Translations under genes and position numbers: made by a program
The notes under the pieces: generated by a model
What the model was told of the DNA's origin: nothing
The model's database searches: none
The model's input: the letters and a program-made list of their open reading frames with translations, nothing else
Shown: positions 7,040-14,891 of the stretch, piece by piece
How positions within the stretch are numbered: position 1 is the stretch's first letter
Layout of the letters: each line of letters begins with the position of its first letter
DNA from: an uncultured Dermabacteraceae bacterium
GTDB taxonomy: Bacteria; Actinomycetota; Actinomycetes; Actinomycetales; Dermabacteraceae
Direction: 5' to 3'
NCBI GenBank assembly: GCA_946223075.1
Contig: CAMILZ010000026.1
Location: 1 to 25,937 of the forward strand
DNA: 25,937 nucleotides

Positions 7040-9037
7040 TTACACGAACTCGATTGTCGAATCCGCGTGGCCGAGGATCACGACCGGCGTGATCGCCTTG
7101 TATCCCGCGGCTTCGATCTTCGCACGATCGAAGTCCACAAGCGGCTGGCCCGCGACGACTCGATCGCCGTTCTTCACGTGGAGCGTGAAGCCCTGACCGT
7201 TCATCTTCACGGTGTCGAGGCCCACGTGGATCAGCACCTCGGCGCCATCATCAAGCGTGAGCGCCACGGCATGGCCCGTCGGGAATGCCTGCGAGACCAC
7301 ACCGGCAGCGGGGGCCACGACCTGGTTGCCAGTCGGATCGATCGCGGAGCCGCCACCGAGGAGGCGGTCGGCAAACGTCGAATCGGGAACGTCCTCGAGC
7401 GGAACCACGGAGCCCTCGAGGGGCTGGCGCATACGCACGAGCGCGAACTCGGGCTTTTCCGCAACGGCAGTCGCGGTGGAAGCCTCCGCTGGCTGGGCGG
7501 TAGCGGCGGTCGAGCCATCAGCAGTTCCGACGGTAGCCGGCTCAGCAATGTTTTCCGCATCCGTGGGCGCGGGAGGCTCGATCGAGCCGTCCATGAGGCC
7601 GTCCATCGCGTCCTTCACGAACTGCACGTTGAGGCCGTAGATCACCTGGTAGAGGTTTCCTCCCGGCTTCATGACACCCGTGGCGCCGGCGGCCTTGAGG
7701 GCCTCCTCGTTAGCGAGAGACACGTCGTTGAGGCTGAGGCGAAGACGGGTTGCGCAGTTCTCGACCTCGTCGATGTTTGCCCTGCCGCCAAGAGCCTTGA
7801 TGAAGCGATCGGCAGTGACGATGTACTTGTCTGCACCCGTGGCCTGGGAGGAGGTTGCTTCATCATCCTCATCTTCGTCGGCACCGCGGCCTGGCGTCTT
7901 GAGGTCCCACTTGAGGATCACGAAACGGAACACGAGGAAGTAGATCACGAACCACACCGCGCCCATGAGGAAGATCGCCCACGGGTTCATCGAGAGAGGG
8001 TTCACCCACTGGAGTACGAGGTCAATGAAACCGCCCGAGAATCCGAAGCCCGAACGAACCGGCAGGGCAGCAGTGATGCCCATCGAGATGCCCATGAAGA
8101 TCGCGTGGATGAGGTAGAGACCTGGCGCGAGGAACATGAAGAGGAACTCGAGCGGTTCGGTGATGCCCACGAGGAACGCGGCGAAAGCGGCGCCGATGAG
8201 GATGCCGCCCGTGGCCTTCTTCTTCGACGGCTTAGAGGTGACATACATCGCGAGCGCGGCGCCCGGCAGACCCATCATCATGATCGGGAAGAAGCCCGTC
8301 ATGTATTGCCCGGTCACGCCGCGCGTGCCGTTGCCCGCGAGGAAGTTATTGAGGTCGTTCACGCCCGCAATATCGAACCAGAACACGGCATTGAGGGCGT
8401 GGTGGAGACCGAGCGGGATCAAAAGGCGGTTGAAGAAGCCGTACAGGCCAGCGCCGACCGGGCCGAGCGTGAGCATCCACTCGCCGAAAGCGACGAGTCC
8501 ACCGAACACAAGAGGCCACACGAACATGAGCACAAGCGCTGCGGCTAGCGACAAGAGCGCCGACATGATGGCGACCGAGCGCTTGCCCGAGAAGAACGCA
8601 AGGAAGTCGGGGAGCTTCGTATCCTTGAATTTCTCGAAGCTCCACGCAGCGATGAGGCCGCAAATGAGAGCCACGAACACGTTGTTGACCTTCTCGAACG
8701 CGGGATCAACCTGGGCGACGTCTTTCAAGCCCTGGAACTTCATGATCGTCTCGGGCTTGAGTAGGGAGGTCACCGTAAGCCACGAGGTGAGACCAGCGAG
8801 GGCGGCAACGCCGTCCGCCTTCTTCGGCATACCGATCGCGACACCGATCGCAAAAAGGAGAGGAATGTTGTCGACGAGAGCGCCGCCCGCCGCCGCGAGG
8901 AACGCACCGATGACGTTGTTGGGGTCGCCCGTGGCGCCCGCAATCCAGTAGCCAAGGCCCGAGAAAATCGAGGCAACGGGGAGCACGGCGACCGGCAGCA
9001 TGAGAGACCTGCCGAGCCGCTGGAAGAATTTCATCAC
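7040..9037 (-). CDS. nagE: PTS permease EIICBA, N-acetylglucosamine type
   Basis: This is a three-domain phosphotransferase permease that imports and phosphorylates GlcNAc (glucose cannot be excluded). EIIC fills about residues 1-380 with the NagE-like blocks LIPLGLHHALNAVFWF, TGFFPIMMMGLPGAALAMY and GITEPLEFLF. EIIB follows (about 400-480) with the phospho-Cys in VENCATRLRL (Cys428). An Ala/Thr/Pro-rich linker leads to EIIA (about 530-665), with the two histidines in PTGHAVAL (His589) and VLIHVGLDTVKMNG (His604). I chose GTG 9037 because GGAG lies ten bases upstream. The frame stays open to an ATG at 9070 (11 more residues) that has no usable spacing to a binding site. A palindromic operator candidate lies upstream. 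Neither nagA nor nagB is in the window. Confidence 0.92.
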   Translation of the reverse strand: MMKFFQRLGRSLMLPVAVLPVASIFSGLGYWIAGATGDPNNVIGAFLAAAGGALVDNIPLLFAIGVAIGMPKKADGVAALAGLTSWLTVTSLLKPETIMKFQGLKDVAQVDPAFEKVNNVFVALICGLIAAWSFEKFKDTKLPDFLAFFSGKRSVAIMSALLSLAAALVLMFVWPLVFGGLVAFGEWMLTLGPVGAGLYGFFNRLLIPLGLHHALNAVFWFDIAGVNDLNNFLAGNGTRGVTGQYMTGFFPIMMMGLPGAALAMYVTSKPSKKKATGGILIGAAFAAFLVGITEPLEFLFMFLAPGLYLIHAIFMGISMGITAALPVRSGFGFSGGFIDLVLQWVNPLSMNPWAIFLMGAVWFVIYFLVFRFVILKWDLKTPGRGADEDEDDEATSSQATGADKYIVTADRFIKALGGRANIDEVENCATRLRLSLNDVSLANEEALKAAGATGVMKPGGNLYQVIYGLNVQFVKDAMDGLMDGSIEPPAPTDAENIAEPATVGTADGSTAATAQPAEASTATAVAEKPEFALVRMRQPLEGSVVPLEDVPDSTFADRLLGGGSAIDPTGNQVVAPAAGVVSQAFPTGHAVALTLDDGAEVLIHVGLDTVKMNGQGFTLHVKNGDRVVAGQPLVDFDRAKIEAAGYKAITPVVILGHADSTIEFV

Positions 9038-9087
9038 GAGATCATCACTCCAAGGGGAAAGTACGCGCATCCTCGCGCGGCTGAATG

Positions 9088-9105
9088 CGGGCGTAATTAC
9101 GCCCG
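9088..9105. promoter_or_regulatory. 18-bp perfect palindrome, candidate operator of nagE
   Basis: CGGGCGTAATTACGCCCG is perfectly self-complementary. It lies in the untranslated leader region of nagE and starts seven bases downstream of a TATATT element on the minus strand, so it would cover the first transcribed bases. That is a typical repressor position. It does not resemble the TGGTCTAGACCA-like box of DasR/NagR GntR regulators, so the cognate protein is unknown. I saw no second copy in the window. Confidence 0.55.
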
Positions 9106-9112
9106 GGTGAGG

Positions 9113-9118
9113 AATATA
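9113..9118 (-). promoter_or_regulatory. Possible -10 box of nagE
   Basis: On the minus strand this reads TATATT, five of six matches to TATAAT. It lies between the DUF402 gene and nagE, in an otherwise GC-rich stretch. No clear -35 hexamer is visible at 16-18 bases. The position relative to the palindrome at 9088-9105 supports it. Confidence 0.4.
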
Positions 9119-9144
9119 CTACGGGGCTGCGCCAGAAGGGGTGA

Positions 9145-9807
9145 TCAGCGGCGGCGTGCGTGAGTAAGGTCCATATCCCACGAATAGTGCTCGGGGAGCT
9201 TCGGTAGATCCCACGCGGGGTTCGGGAAGAAATACTCGAAGCCCGCGTTGAAGGGGTAGCCCCAGGCTTCGATGTCGCGCTCGGCCTCGCGTCCCCACGC
9301 CCGGATCTGCTCCGCCATGTCACGGCTGAAGTAGCCGATTCGCTCAGCGCCCTCGAGCTCGTCCTCATCCTTGTAGTGGTAGTCGTGGCGGGGGAGTACC
9401 ACGAGGTCGAGAACGAGATCGCGCGAGCGCACACCTTCTTCCGTGCGTTCGAGCGTTGTCTCGAGGTTCACGTAATAGCAGCCGAGCGTGCCGTCGTCCT
9501 TGTAAAACAGCCACACCGAATAGGGCTTATCGGGAAGCCCAATCATGAGGATGCCGTTGCCGGTCCACAACTGCTTTGACTGCGTGCGGGGGGCGGTGAA
9601 CATGCCCTCGTCGCCGGCGCGCCTGAGAGGGGCGCCCGATTCGAGAACGGGGAGGAGAACCTCCGTGCCCGGTGCGATCCACACGACGATGCCGCGGTCG
9701 TCATCAATGACGACGGTTCCCGGCCGCACGGTGATGGTCTCGTGCGCGTGCGTGTAGTACGTCCAGGTCACGTGGTCCCCAGCGGACCAACGCTTCTGGG
9801 TATTCAT
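9145..9807 (-). CDS. DUF402 domain protein
   Basis: This 220-residue protein has the DUF402 core: YYVNLETTLERT, DLVLDLVVLPRHDYHYKDEDELEGAERIGY and a tail rich in aromatic residues. The acidic KDEDEL stretch is the conserved metal-binding-like segment of the family. Firmicute relatives of this fold hydrolyse nucleoside tri- and diphosphates (NtdP), but actinobacterial members are mostly uncharacterised and I do not assign a substrate. No signal peptide or membrane segment is present. ATG is preceded by GGAAGAG at close spacing. The 209-base gap upstream (9808-10016) has no gene; it contains a small GTTTCC/GGAAAC inverted repeat and a GGCTCGAGCC palindrome (9898-9907), and probably the promoter of this gene. 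Confidence 0.75.
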   Translation of the reverse strand: MNTQKRWSAGDHVTWTYYTHAHETITVRPGTVVIDDDRGIVVWIAPGTEVLLPVLESGAPLRRAGDEGMFTAPRTQSKQLWTGNGILMIGLPDKPYSVWLFYKDDGTLGCYYVNLETTLERTEEGVRSRDLVLDLVVLPRHDYHYKDEDELEGAERIGYFSRDMAEQIRAWGREAERDIEAWGYPFNAGFEYFFPNPAWDLPKLPEHYSWDMDLTHARRR

Positions 9808-10016
9808 GACTCTTCCGTGGCCCCATCAGCCTCCCGGGTGCTCTGCGGTGGGCCGATTCCGCGAAGTCACATGGTTTCCGGAAGGGGAAACGAGTATGGC
9901 TCGAGCCTACCGGAGTTACGGCACCTCGCGCGAGTGTGATCCTTCACGGCGCGTCATGAGAGCGGTGCCATCGCGGGCATGGCGATGGCGAGAAACGGGT
10001 TTCTGTCCCGGTGTTT

Positions 10017-11864
10017 CTAGCGTGACCAGGCGCCCCACAGCTCGGCATAGCGCCCGCCGAGCGCGACGAGGTCGTCATGGCTTCCCGATTCGACGACCGC
10101 GCCATCGTCCATGACGAAGATTCGATCGGCCTCTTTCGCCTGCGAGAGGCGGTGCGCAACGATAACCGTTGTTCGGCCGCGCGCAACCTCGAGGGCCGCG
10201 CGTTCGAGAACCCGTGCGCCCGAACTGCCCTCATCCGCGGTCGCCTCGTCCATGATGAGGATCGCCGGGTTCTGAAGCACGATGCGCGCAAGCGCGAGCT
10301 GCTGGCCTTGTTCAGCGGTGAGCTTCGCGCCCTTCTCGCCAACCTCGGTGTCAAGTCCCTTGGGGAGGAGCCGTGCCCAATCCTCAGCGCCGACGCGCGC
10401 GAGCGCCGCCCAGAGCTCGGCATCGCTTGCCTCCTCGGTCGCGAGGCTCAGATCCTCGCGCAGTGTCCCGTGGAACACGTGCACGTCCTGGGAGACTATC
10501 GAAGCGTGGGCGCGCACCGCCTCGAGATCGGCGTGCGCGAGGTCTGCGCCTCCGTGGAGCACGCGTCCCCAGCGCGGCGTGAGCGTGCCGGCCATGATCG
10601 AGGCGAGGGTTGACTTGCCCGCGCCAGAGGCGCCCACGAGCGCGACAGTTTCGCCTTCGTCGATCGTAAGATCGATCGGGGCAAGCACAATGCGGCCCTC
10701 CTTGCTGTAGGCGTGAGAGACACCGTCAAGGCGAATCGAGCCGTCCTTCGGTACCTCGCGTCCGGGTGATTGAGCAGGGTCGATTGAGGTGATGACCCCC
10801 ACCATGCGCGTGAGGCTTGCCGCTGCCGACTGCACGTCGTCGAGCGAGAAGATGAGGGACTGGAGGGGCCAAAAGAGCGTCACAATGTAGATGCACGCCG
10901 AGGCCACGAGCCCCACGGGCATGAGCCCCGCCTGGACGGTCGCGTACCCGATGAGCAGCACAAGAATGATGGCGAGGGTTTCGGGGATCATCATGATCCA
11001 CACGACTTGCACGATGAGGCGGAAGATCCTCAACACGAGCGTGTAGGCGGCAGCGCTCAGCGAACCGACGTGCCGCGTCTCGCGCTCTTCGATGCCGTAG
11101 GCGTGCACGGTCGGGGCGCCATTGATCGCGGCAAGGAGACCCTGCGCACGCGCGCCTTTCGCGATGCGCTCAACTCGATAGATGCGGTTCGTGCGCGGTA
11201 GGTAGAAGCGCAGTGCGAGTACGTAGAACGGCACGATCGCCGCAACGAGGATGAGAAGCCACGGGCTGATGACGACGAGGGCAACGAACGTCACCGTGAT
11301 CTGGAAGATCACCGTAATAAGCCACGGCACGATGTTGTTGACGGCCTTTGCTGTCACGTCCACGTCGTCGGCGACTCTCGAGAGTGCGTCGCCGATGCCC
11401 GCCCGCTCCATCGTCTGCGTGGGCAGATCGAGGGCACGGTCGATGACGTCCTCGCGCATCCCCGCAAGGACGCGCTGGCCGAGTCCCGAGATGAGGGCGC
11501 GTGAGAGAGCCGAGGCAAGGGCCTGAACGGCGCCTGCTGCCACGAGCATCCCGGCGATGGTCCAGAGCGCCCTAGTAGTTCCGCCGGCCGTGACCACGTC
11601 TACCGCGCGCCCCATGAAGTACGGGCCGAGCGCTCCTGCAAGCGCGGCGATGATAGTTGCCGCGAGCATCCCGAGGGCGAGGGGAGTGAAGTCGCGAAGC
11701 CGGCCGAGGACGAATCGACCGGTCTCACCGAAGGAGGCGATCGGAAGGAGCTCCGCGTGGCGCGAAAGCTGGCGCGCCACATCGCCTTCGGCCTCCATCG
11801 AGGCGATGAGGTCGCGTTCGCCTTCGGTCGCAGTGTTGGCTGCGCGCGTGCTGTTTTCGCTCAT
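10017..11864 (-). CDS. ABC exporter subunit with catalytic ATPase domain
   Basis: This 615-residue half-transporter has a six-helix exporter membrane domain (about 60-345) fused to an ATPase domain (about 375-610). Walker A GASGAGKS (411-418), Q-loop Gln459, Walker B ILIMDE with catalytic Glu540 and H-loop His571 are all intact. The ABC signature is degenerate: LTAEQ (515-519) instead of LSGGQ, and the D-loop reads ATADEGS instead of ATSALD. It overlaps the upstream partner gene by four bases (ATGA), with AAGGTGG seven bases before its start, so the two are translated together. It forms a heterodimer with that partner, whose Walker motifs are lost and whose signature is kept. Substrate unknown; multidrug, lipid or siderophore export are possible for this family. 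Confidence 0.92.
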   Translation of the reverse strand: MSENSTRAANTATEGERDLIASMEAEGDVARQLSRHAELLPIASFGETGRFVLGRLRDFTPLALGMLAATIIAALAGALGPYFMGRAVDVVTAGGTTRALWTIAGMLVAAGAVQALASALSRALISGLGQRVLAGMREDVIDRALDLPTQTMERAGIGDALSRVADDVDVTAKAVNNIVPWLITVIFQITVTFVALVVISPWLLILVAAIVPFYVLALRFYLPRTNRIYRVERIAKGARAQGLLAAINGAPTVHAYGIEERETRHVGSLSAAAYTLVLRIFRLIVQVVWIMMIPETLAIILVLLIGYATVQAGLMPVGLVASACIYIVTLFWPLQSLIFSLDDVQSAAASLTRMVGVITSIDPAQSPGREVPKDGSIRLDGVSHAYSKEGRIVLAPIDLTIDEGETVALVGASGAGKSTLASIMAGTLTPRWGRVLHGGADLAHADLEAVRAHASIVSQDVHVFHGTLREDLSLATEEASDAELWAALARVGAEDWARLLPKGLDTEVGEKGAKLTAEQGQQLALARIVLQNPAILIMDEATADEGSSGARVLERAALEVARGRTTVIVAHRLSQAKEADRIFVMDDGAVVESGSHDDLVALGGRYAELWGAWSR

Positions 11865-13645
11865 CGTTGCACCACCTTCCGGTATGCCTCGGCGTGCATG
11901 AGCTCGTGGTGGGGGCCTTCGGCGCTTACCTCGCCGCCTCGCACGAAGAGCACGCGGTCGGCCTGATCGAGAAGCGCCGGAGCCTTCGCGATGAGGACCG
12001 TGATGCGGTCCTCGACCTTGCGCGCCTCGCGCACCCCTTGGGCGATTTTGTGTTCCGTCACGGCGTCGACCGCGGTCGTCGGGTCGTTGAGCACAAGCAC
12101 GGGGATATCCGCCGCAAGTGCGCGCGCGAGAGCGAGGCGCTGGCGCTGGCCACCTGAGAGGTTCGCGCCGCGGTCAAGGATGCGCGTGTCGAGCCCCTCG
12201 GGCAGAATCCTCAAAAGATCATCGGCGCCTGCGGATTCGAGAGCCGCGTGCGCCCAGGCATCGGGATCGCTCGTCGCGCCGGGTGAAGCGCCTGGAGCGG
12301 GGCGCTTCGTATCGAGTTGCTCGCGCAGCGTGCCATCGAAAAGGTCGACCGCGTGCGGCTCAATAAGGAGGCTTTCGCGCGGAATGTCGAGCGAAGAAAG
12401 TTCGCTGAGGGCGAGGCGGGCGTCGGAAGCGGATTCCGGAACGAGTGCGACGATCTGAGAATCGCGCACGGTGCCGAGAAGAGGGGTGGAGATTTCACCG
12501 AGGCCCGGGAGACGTGGGGGAGCAGTGGGCTCCGTGCGTGCCGAAAGGGCCTCGGGCGAGCCGGCCTTGACGAGAGAATTGAGCGCGGGCTCGGTGATGC
12601 TTCGCCCCATTTCGCTCAGGAGCTGGCGGATGCGGCGCGCCGAGGTCGAGAAGCTCGCCCACCACACGGGCACGCCGGCGAGGCCTGCCATCATGCCCGA
12701 AAGGTTGCGCACGAGACCCGCAATCGAGATGAACACGCCTACCGACATCGCGCCCTCGAGCGTGAGCGTGCCCGAGGTGACGATGACCGCGGCAATCATG
12801 ATCGACGACGTAAAGAGCATGAGGCCGTCGGAAAGGCCGGAGAAACGCGCGTTCGTGAGGGCAGCGTCGAGTGCGATGCGTGAGCGCGCCCGGTAGGTGG
12901 AGCGCGCGCGGGTTTGCACCCCCAGCCCCTGAAGTACGCGAAGGCCGTGCACGAGATCCGTTGCGGTCGAAGCGGCGTCGGCAGCGCGTGACTGCTGGTT
13001 GTCGTACTTTTCCGAGAGGATCGGTGTGACAACCCGCAAGATGACAACTTGCAGGGCGAGGCTCGCAAAAACGATGAGCCCCACGAGGGGATTCATGACC
13101 GTGAGCCACACACCCGCCCCCACGACGGCGATCGACGCGGGCACGGCCCACGTCATCATGTCGAAGACGTCGGGAGCGCGATCAGCATCCGAAGTTGCGA
13201 TCGAAAGGATTTCGCCTGCGGGGCGATCGATCTGTCGGGACGCGGGGTCGAGGGCAGCCGCGGTGACGGCAAGGCGCAGATTGTGCTGCTCGCGCGCTCG
13301 GATCTCCATGATCGGTTCGAAAAATCGCGCCCAGCACCAGTTGGAGAGAAGCAGGAGTCCTGCAAGACCCGCGGCACCGCCCACGGTGAGCCACAGATTG
13401 GCTTTAAAGATGCCGTGATCGATCACGAGGCCGATCCCGATGGGGATGAACATGTTGATCGCTTCGCTCGCCATCGCGAGCACCATGAACCACGTGAGAG
13501 GGCGGGAATTGCGGCGCAGAATGGCGCGCATAACCGACCGCTCGCGCAGCTCGCTTTTGCTGAGGTGCGCTTCCGCGGCATGGCGCTTCGCGCGCTTCTT
13601 CGCGCGGGTGTTTTCGGTGCTCACGGGCGCTTCACTCACCCTCAT
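11861..13645 (-). CDS. ABC exporter subunit with degenerate ATPase domain
   Basis: This 594-residue partner half-transporter has a basic N-terminus (KKRAKRH), six membrane helices (about 45-330) and a shortened ATPase domain. Where Walker A should be, the sequence is VALVPESASDARLAL (399-413), with no GKS/T. The Q-loop Gln is replaced (IEPH), Walker B reads VLVLND (Asn520, Asp521 in place of Asp, Glu) and the H-loop His is Lys554. The signature LSGGQ (496-500) and the following RQRLALARAL are perfect. It cannot hydrolyse ATP at its own site but supplies the signature to the partner's site. The ATG start has no clear ribosome binding site; the gene is divergent from the nitroreductase gene, and the 5' gap holds a weak TTGCGA-17-TTAACT promoter candidate on this strand. 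Confidence 0.92.
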   Translation of the reverse strand: MRVSEAPVSTENTRAKKRAKRHAAEAHLSKSELRERSVMRAILRRNSRPLTWFMVLAMASEAINMFIPIGIGLVIDHGIFKANLWLTVGGAAGLAGLLLLSNWCWARFFEPIMEIRAREQHNLRLAVTAAALDPASRQIDRPAGEILSIATSDADRAPDVFDMMTWAVPASIAVVGAGVWLTVMNPLVGLIVFASLALQVVILRVVTPILSEKYDNQQSRAADAASTATDLVHGLRVLQGLGVQTRARSTYRARSRIALDAALTNARFSGLSDGLMLFTSSIMIAAVIVTSGTLTLEGAMSVGVFISIAGLVRNLSGMMAGLAGVPVWWASFSTSARRIRQLLSEMGRSITEPALNSLVKAGSPEALSARTEPTAPPRLPGLGEISTPLLGTVRDSQIVALVPESASDARLALSELSSLDIPRESLLIEPHAVDLFDGTLREQLDTKRPAPGASPGATSDPDAWAHAALESAGADDLLRILPEGLDTRILDRGANLSGGQRQRLALARALAADIPVLVLNDPTTAVDAVTEHKIAQGVREARKVEDRITVLIAKAPALLDQADRVLFVRGGEVSAEGPHHELMHAEAYRKVVQR

Positions 13646-13748
13646 TAGTTAACGAAGAAATACGAGGTGTCGCAATCGCTTCTCGGAAAACGCCCCGTGG
13701 CGTCTGCCACAATAGGACGGTATGACATCGCCACGAAAGGACAGCACC

Positions 13749-14369
13749 GTGAGCGCGACGAACCGCGACGTTCTCCTCTACATCGACCCCACGTGCCCGT
13801 TCGCGTGGGTGACGAGCCGCTGGCTCCTCCACGCCGTGAAAGAGCGCCCCGAATACACCCCGCGCTTTTCGATCATGTCGCTCTACGTACTCAACGAGGG
13901 CCGCGATCTCGACCCCGGCTACCGAGCCGTGATCGACCAGACCATGAACCCCGCTCACCTTTTCATGGCCGTGCAGCGTGAACTCGGCCAAGAGGCGTTC
14001 TCAAAGCTCTACACTGCGTGGGGCGAGCGCTTCCACGTGCAGGACCGCCACGACGACTACCTCGAAGTCGCTCGGGAATCCCTCGAAGAAGCGGGGATCG
14101 ATGCTTCCTACCTCGAGCACTGGGAAGGCCGCACCTACGAGGCCGAGCTGCGCGAAGAACAAGCAAAAGTTCAAAAGATGGTTGGCGACGACGTGGGCAC
14201 CCCCGTGATTTCCTTCGGCTCGGGCACCGCGTACTTCGGTCCCGTTTTGACGCGCGCCCCGCGAGGCGAGGAAGCCGGCGCCTTGCTCGATGGTCTCGCC
14301 GCGATGACGACCGTGCGTGGCTTCGCCGAGCTTAAGCGCGCCCGCACCGGCGGTCTCGACTTTTCCTGA
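13749..14369 (+). CDS. DsbA-family mycothiol-dependent nitroreductase homologue, CPFA active site
   Basis: The 206-residue protein aligns along its length with Mycobacterium tuberculosis Rv2466c (as I recall it, 207 residues): DPTCPFAWVTSRWLL at the N-terminus, MSLYVLNEGRDL, VGDDVGTPVI, YFGPVLTRAPRGEEAG and a C-terminal FAELKRARTGGLDF. The family has a thioredoxin fold with a helical insert and uses mycothiol as reductant. The usual CPWC motif is CPFA here: Cys16 is kept and the second Cys is Ala19. GTG 13749 is chosen because AAAGGA lies seven bases upstream and the length then matches the family. ATG 13722 in frame, with AGGA four bases upstream, is the alternative. It is the first gene of a five-gene plus-strand run. 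Confidence 0.85.
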   Translation: MSATNRDVLLYIDPTCPFAWVTSRWLLHAVKERPEYTPRFSIMSLYVLNEGRDLDPGYRAVIDQTMNPAHLFMAVQRELGQEAFSKLYTAWGERFHVQDRHDDYLEVARESLEEAGIDASYLEHWEGRTYEAELREEQAKVQKMVGDDVGTPVISFGSGTAYFGPVLTRAPRGEEAGALLDGLAAMTTVRGFAELKRARTGGLDFS

Positions 14370-14407
14370 AGCTTCCTCTATTTCGATTACAGAAGAAAGG
14401 GTCGCTC

Positions 14408-14872
14408 ATGCGCCTTCACATCGCTACCGATCACGCCGGTTTTGACCTCAAGAACCGGCTCATCACCATTTTTGAGGGCAAAGGGCACGAGGTCATTGAC
14501 CACGGTGCGTTCGAGGTCGACCCGCTCGATGACTACCCGCCCTTCTGTTCGGACTGCGGCGAGGCCGTGGTCGCGGATCCGGGGAGCCTCGGTATCGTGA
14601 TCGGCGGCTCCGGCAACGGCGAGCAGATCGCCGCAAATAAGGTCAAGGGCGTGCGCGCGGCCCTCGTGTGGAATGAGGCCACCGCGAAGCTTGCACGTGA
14701 GCACAACGACGCGAATGTGATCGCCGTTGGTGCGCGCCAGCACAGCGAGGAAGAACTCATCGGCCTCATCGAGACGTTCGTGAACGAGCCCTTCTCGGGC
14801 GACGAGCGCCACGTGCGGCGAATCGCCAAGATTGCCGAATACGAGAAGACGGGCACATACGCCAAGCGTTAA
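14408..14872 (+). CDS. rpiB: Ribose-5-phosphate isomerase B
   Basis: RpiB interconverts ribose 5-phosphate and ribulose 5-phosphate in the pentose phosphate pathway. The 154-residue protein has the RpiB/LacAB fold signatures: MRLHIATDHAGFDLK at the start and GIVIGGSGNGEQIAANKVKGVRAAL in the middle. The Glu in GNGEQ takes the place of the catalytic Cys used by E. coli RpiB, as in mycobacterial enzymes. ALVWNEATAKLAREHNDANVIAVGAR completes the active site. GAAAGG stands seven bases before ATG. It lies 38 bases after the nitroreductase gene and 19 before nei. Confidence 0.93.
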   Translation: MRLHIATDHAGFDLKNRLITIFEGKGHEVIDHGAFEVDPLDDYPPFCSDCGEAVVADPGSLGIVIGGSGNGEQIAANKVKGVRAALVWNEATAKLAREHNDANVIAVGARQHSEEELIGLIETFVNEPFSGDERHVRRIAKIAEYEKTGTYAKR

Positions 14873-14891
14873 CGAAAGGGCGGTGAGTGAG

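Noticed and set aside
6944..8548. Plus-strand frame of 534 codons opposite nagE
   Set aside because: The product is a His/Arg/Glu-rich artefact of the opposite strand; nagE domains and active-site residues are unambiguous.
9991..10018. AGAAAC/GTTTCT inverted repeat at the end of the ABC exporter gene as a terminator
   Set aside because: The stem is short and AT-rich, needs bulges to extend and has no T-tract, so I do not call it a terminator.
13790..13810. Possible selenocysteine codon in the CxxC motif of the nitroreductase homologue
   Set aside because: The codons read TGC CCG TTC GCG; there is no TGA, so the second position is Ala, not Sec.
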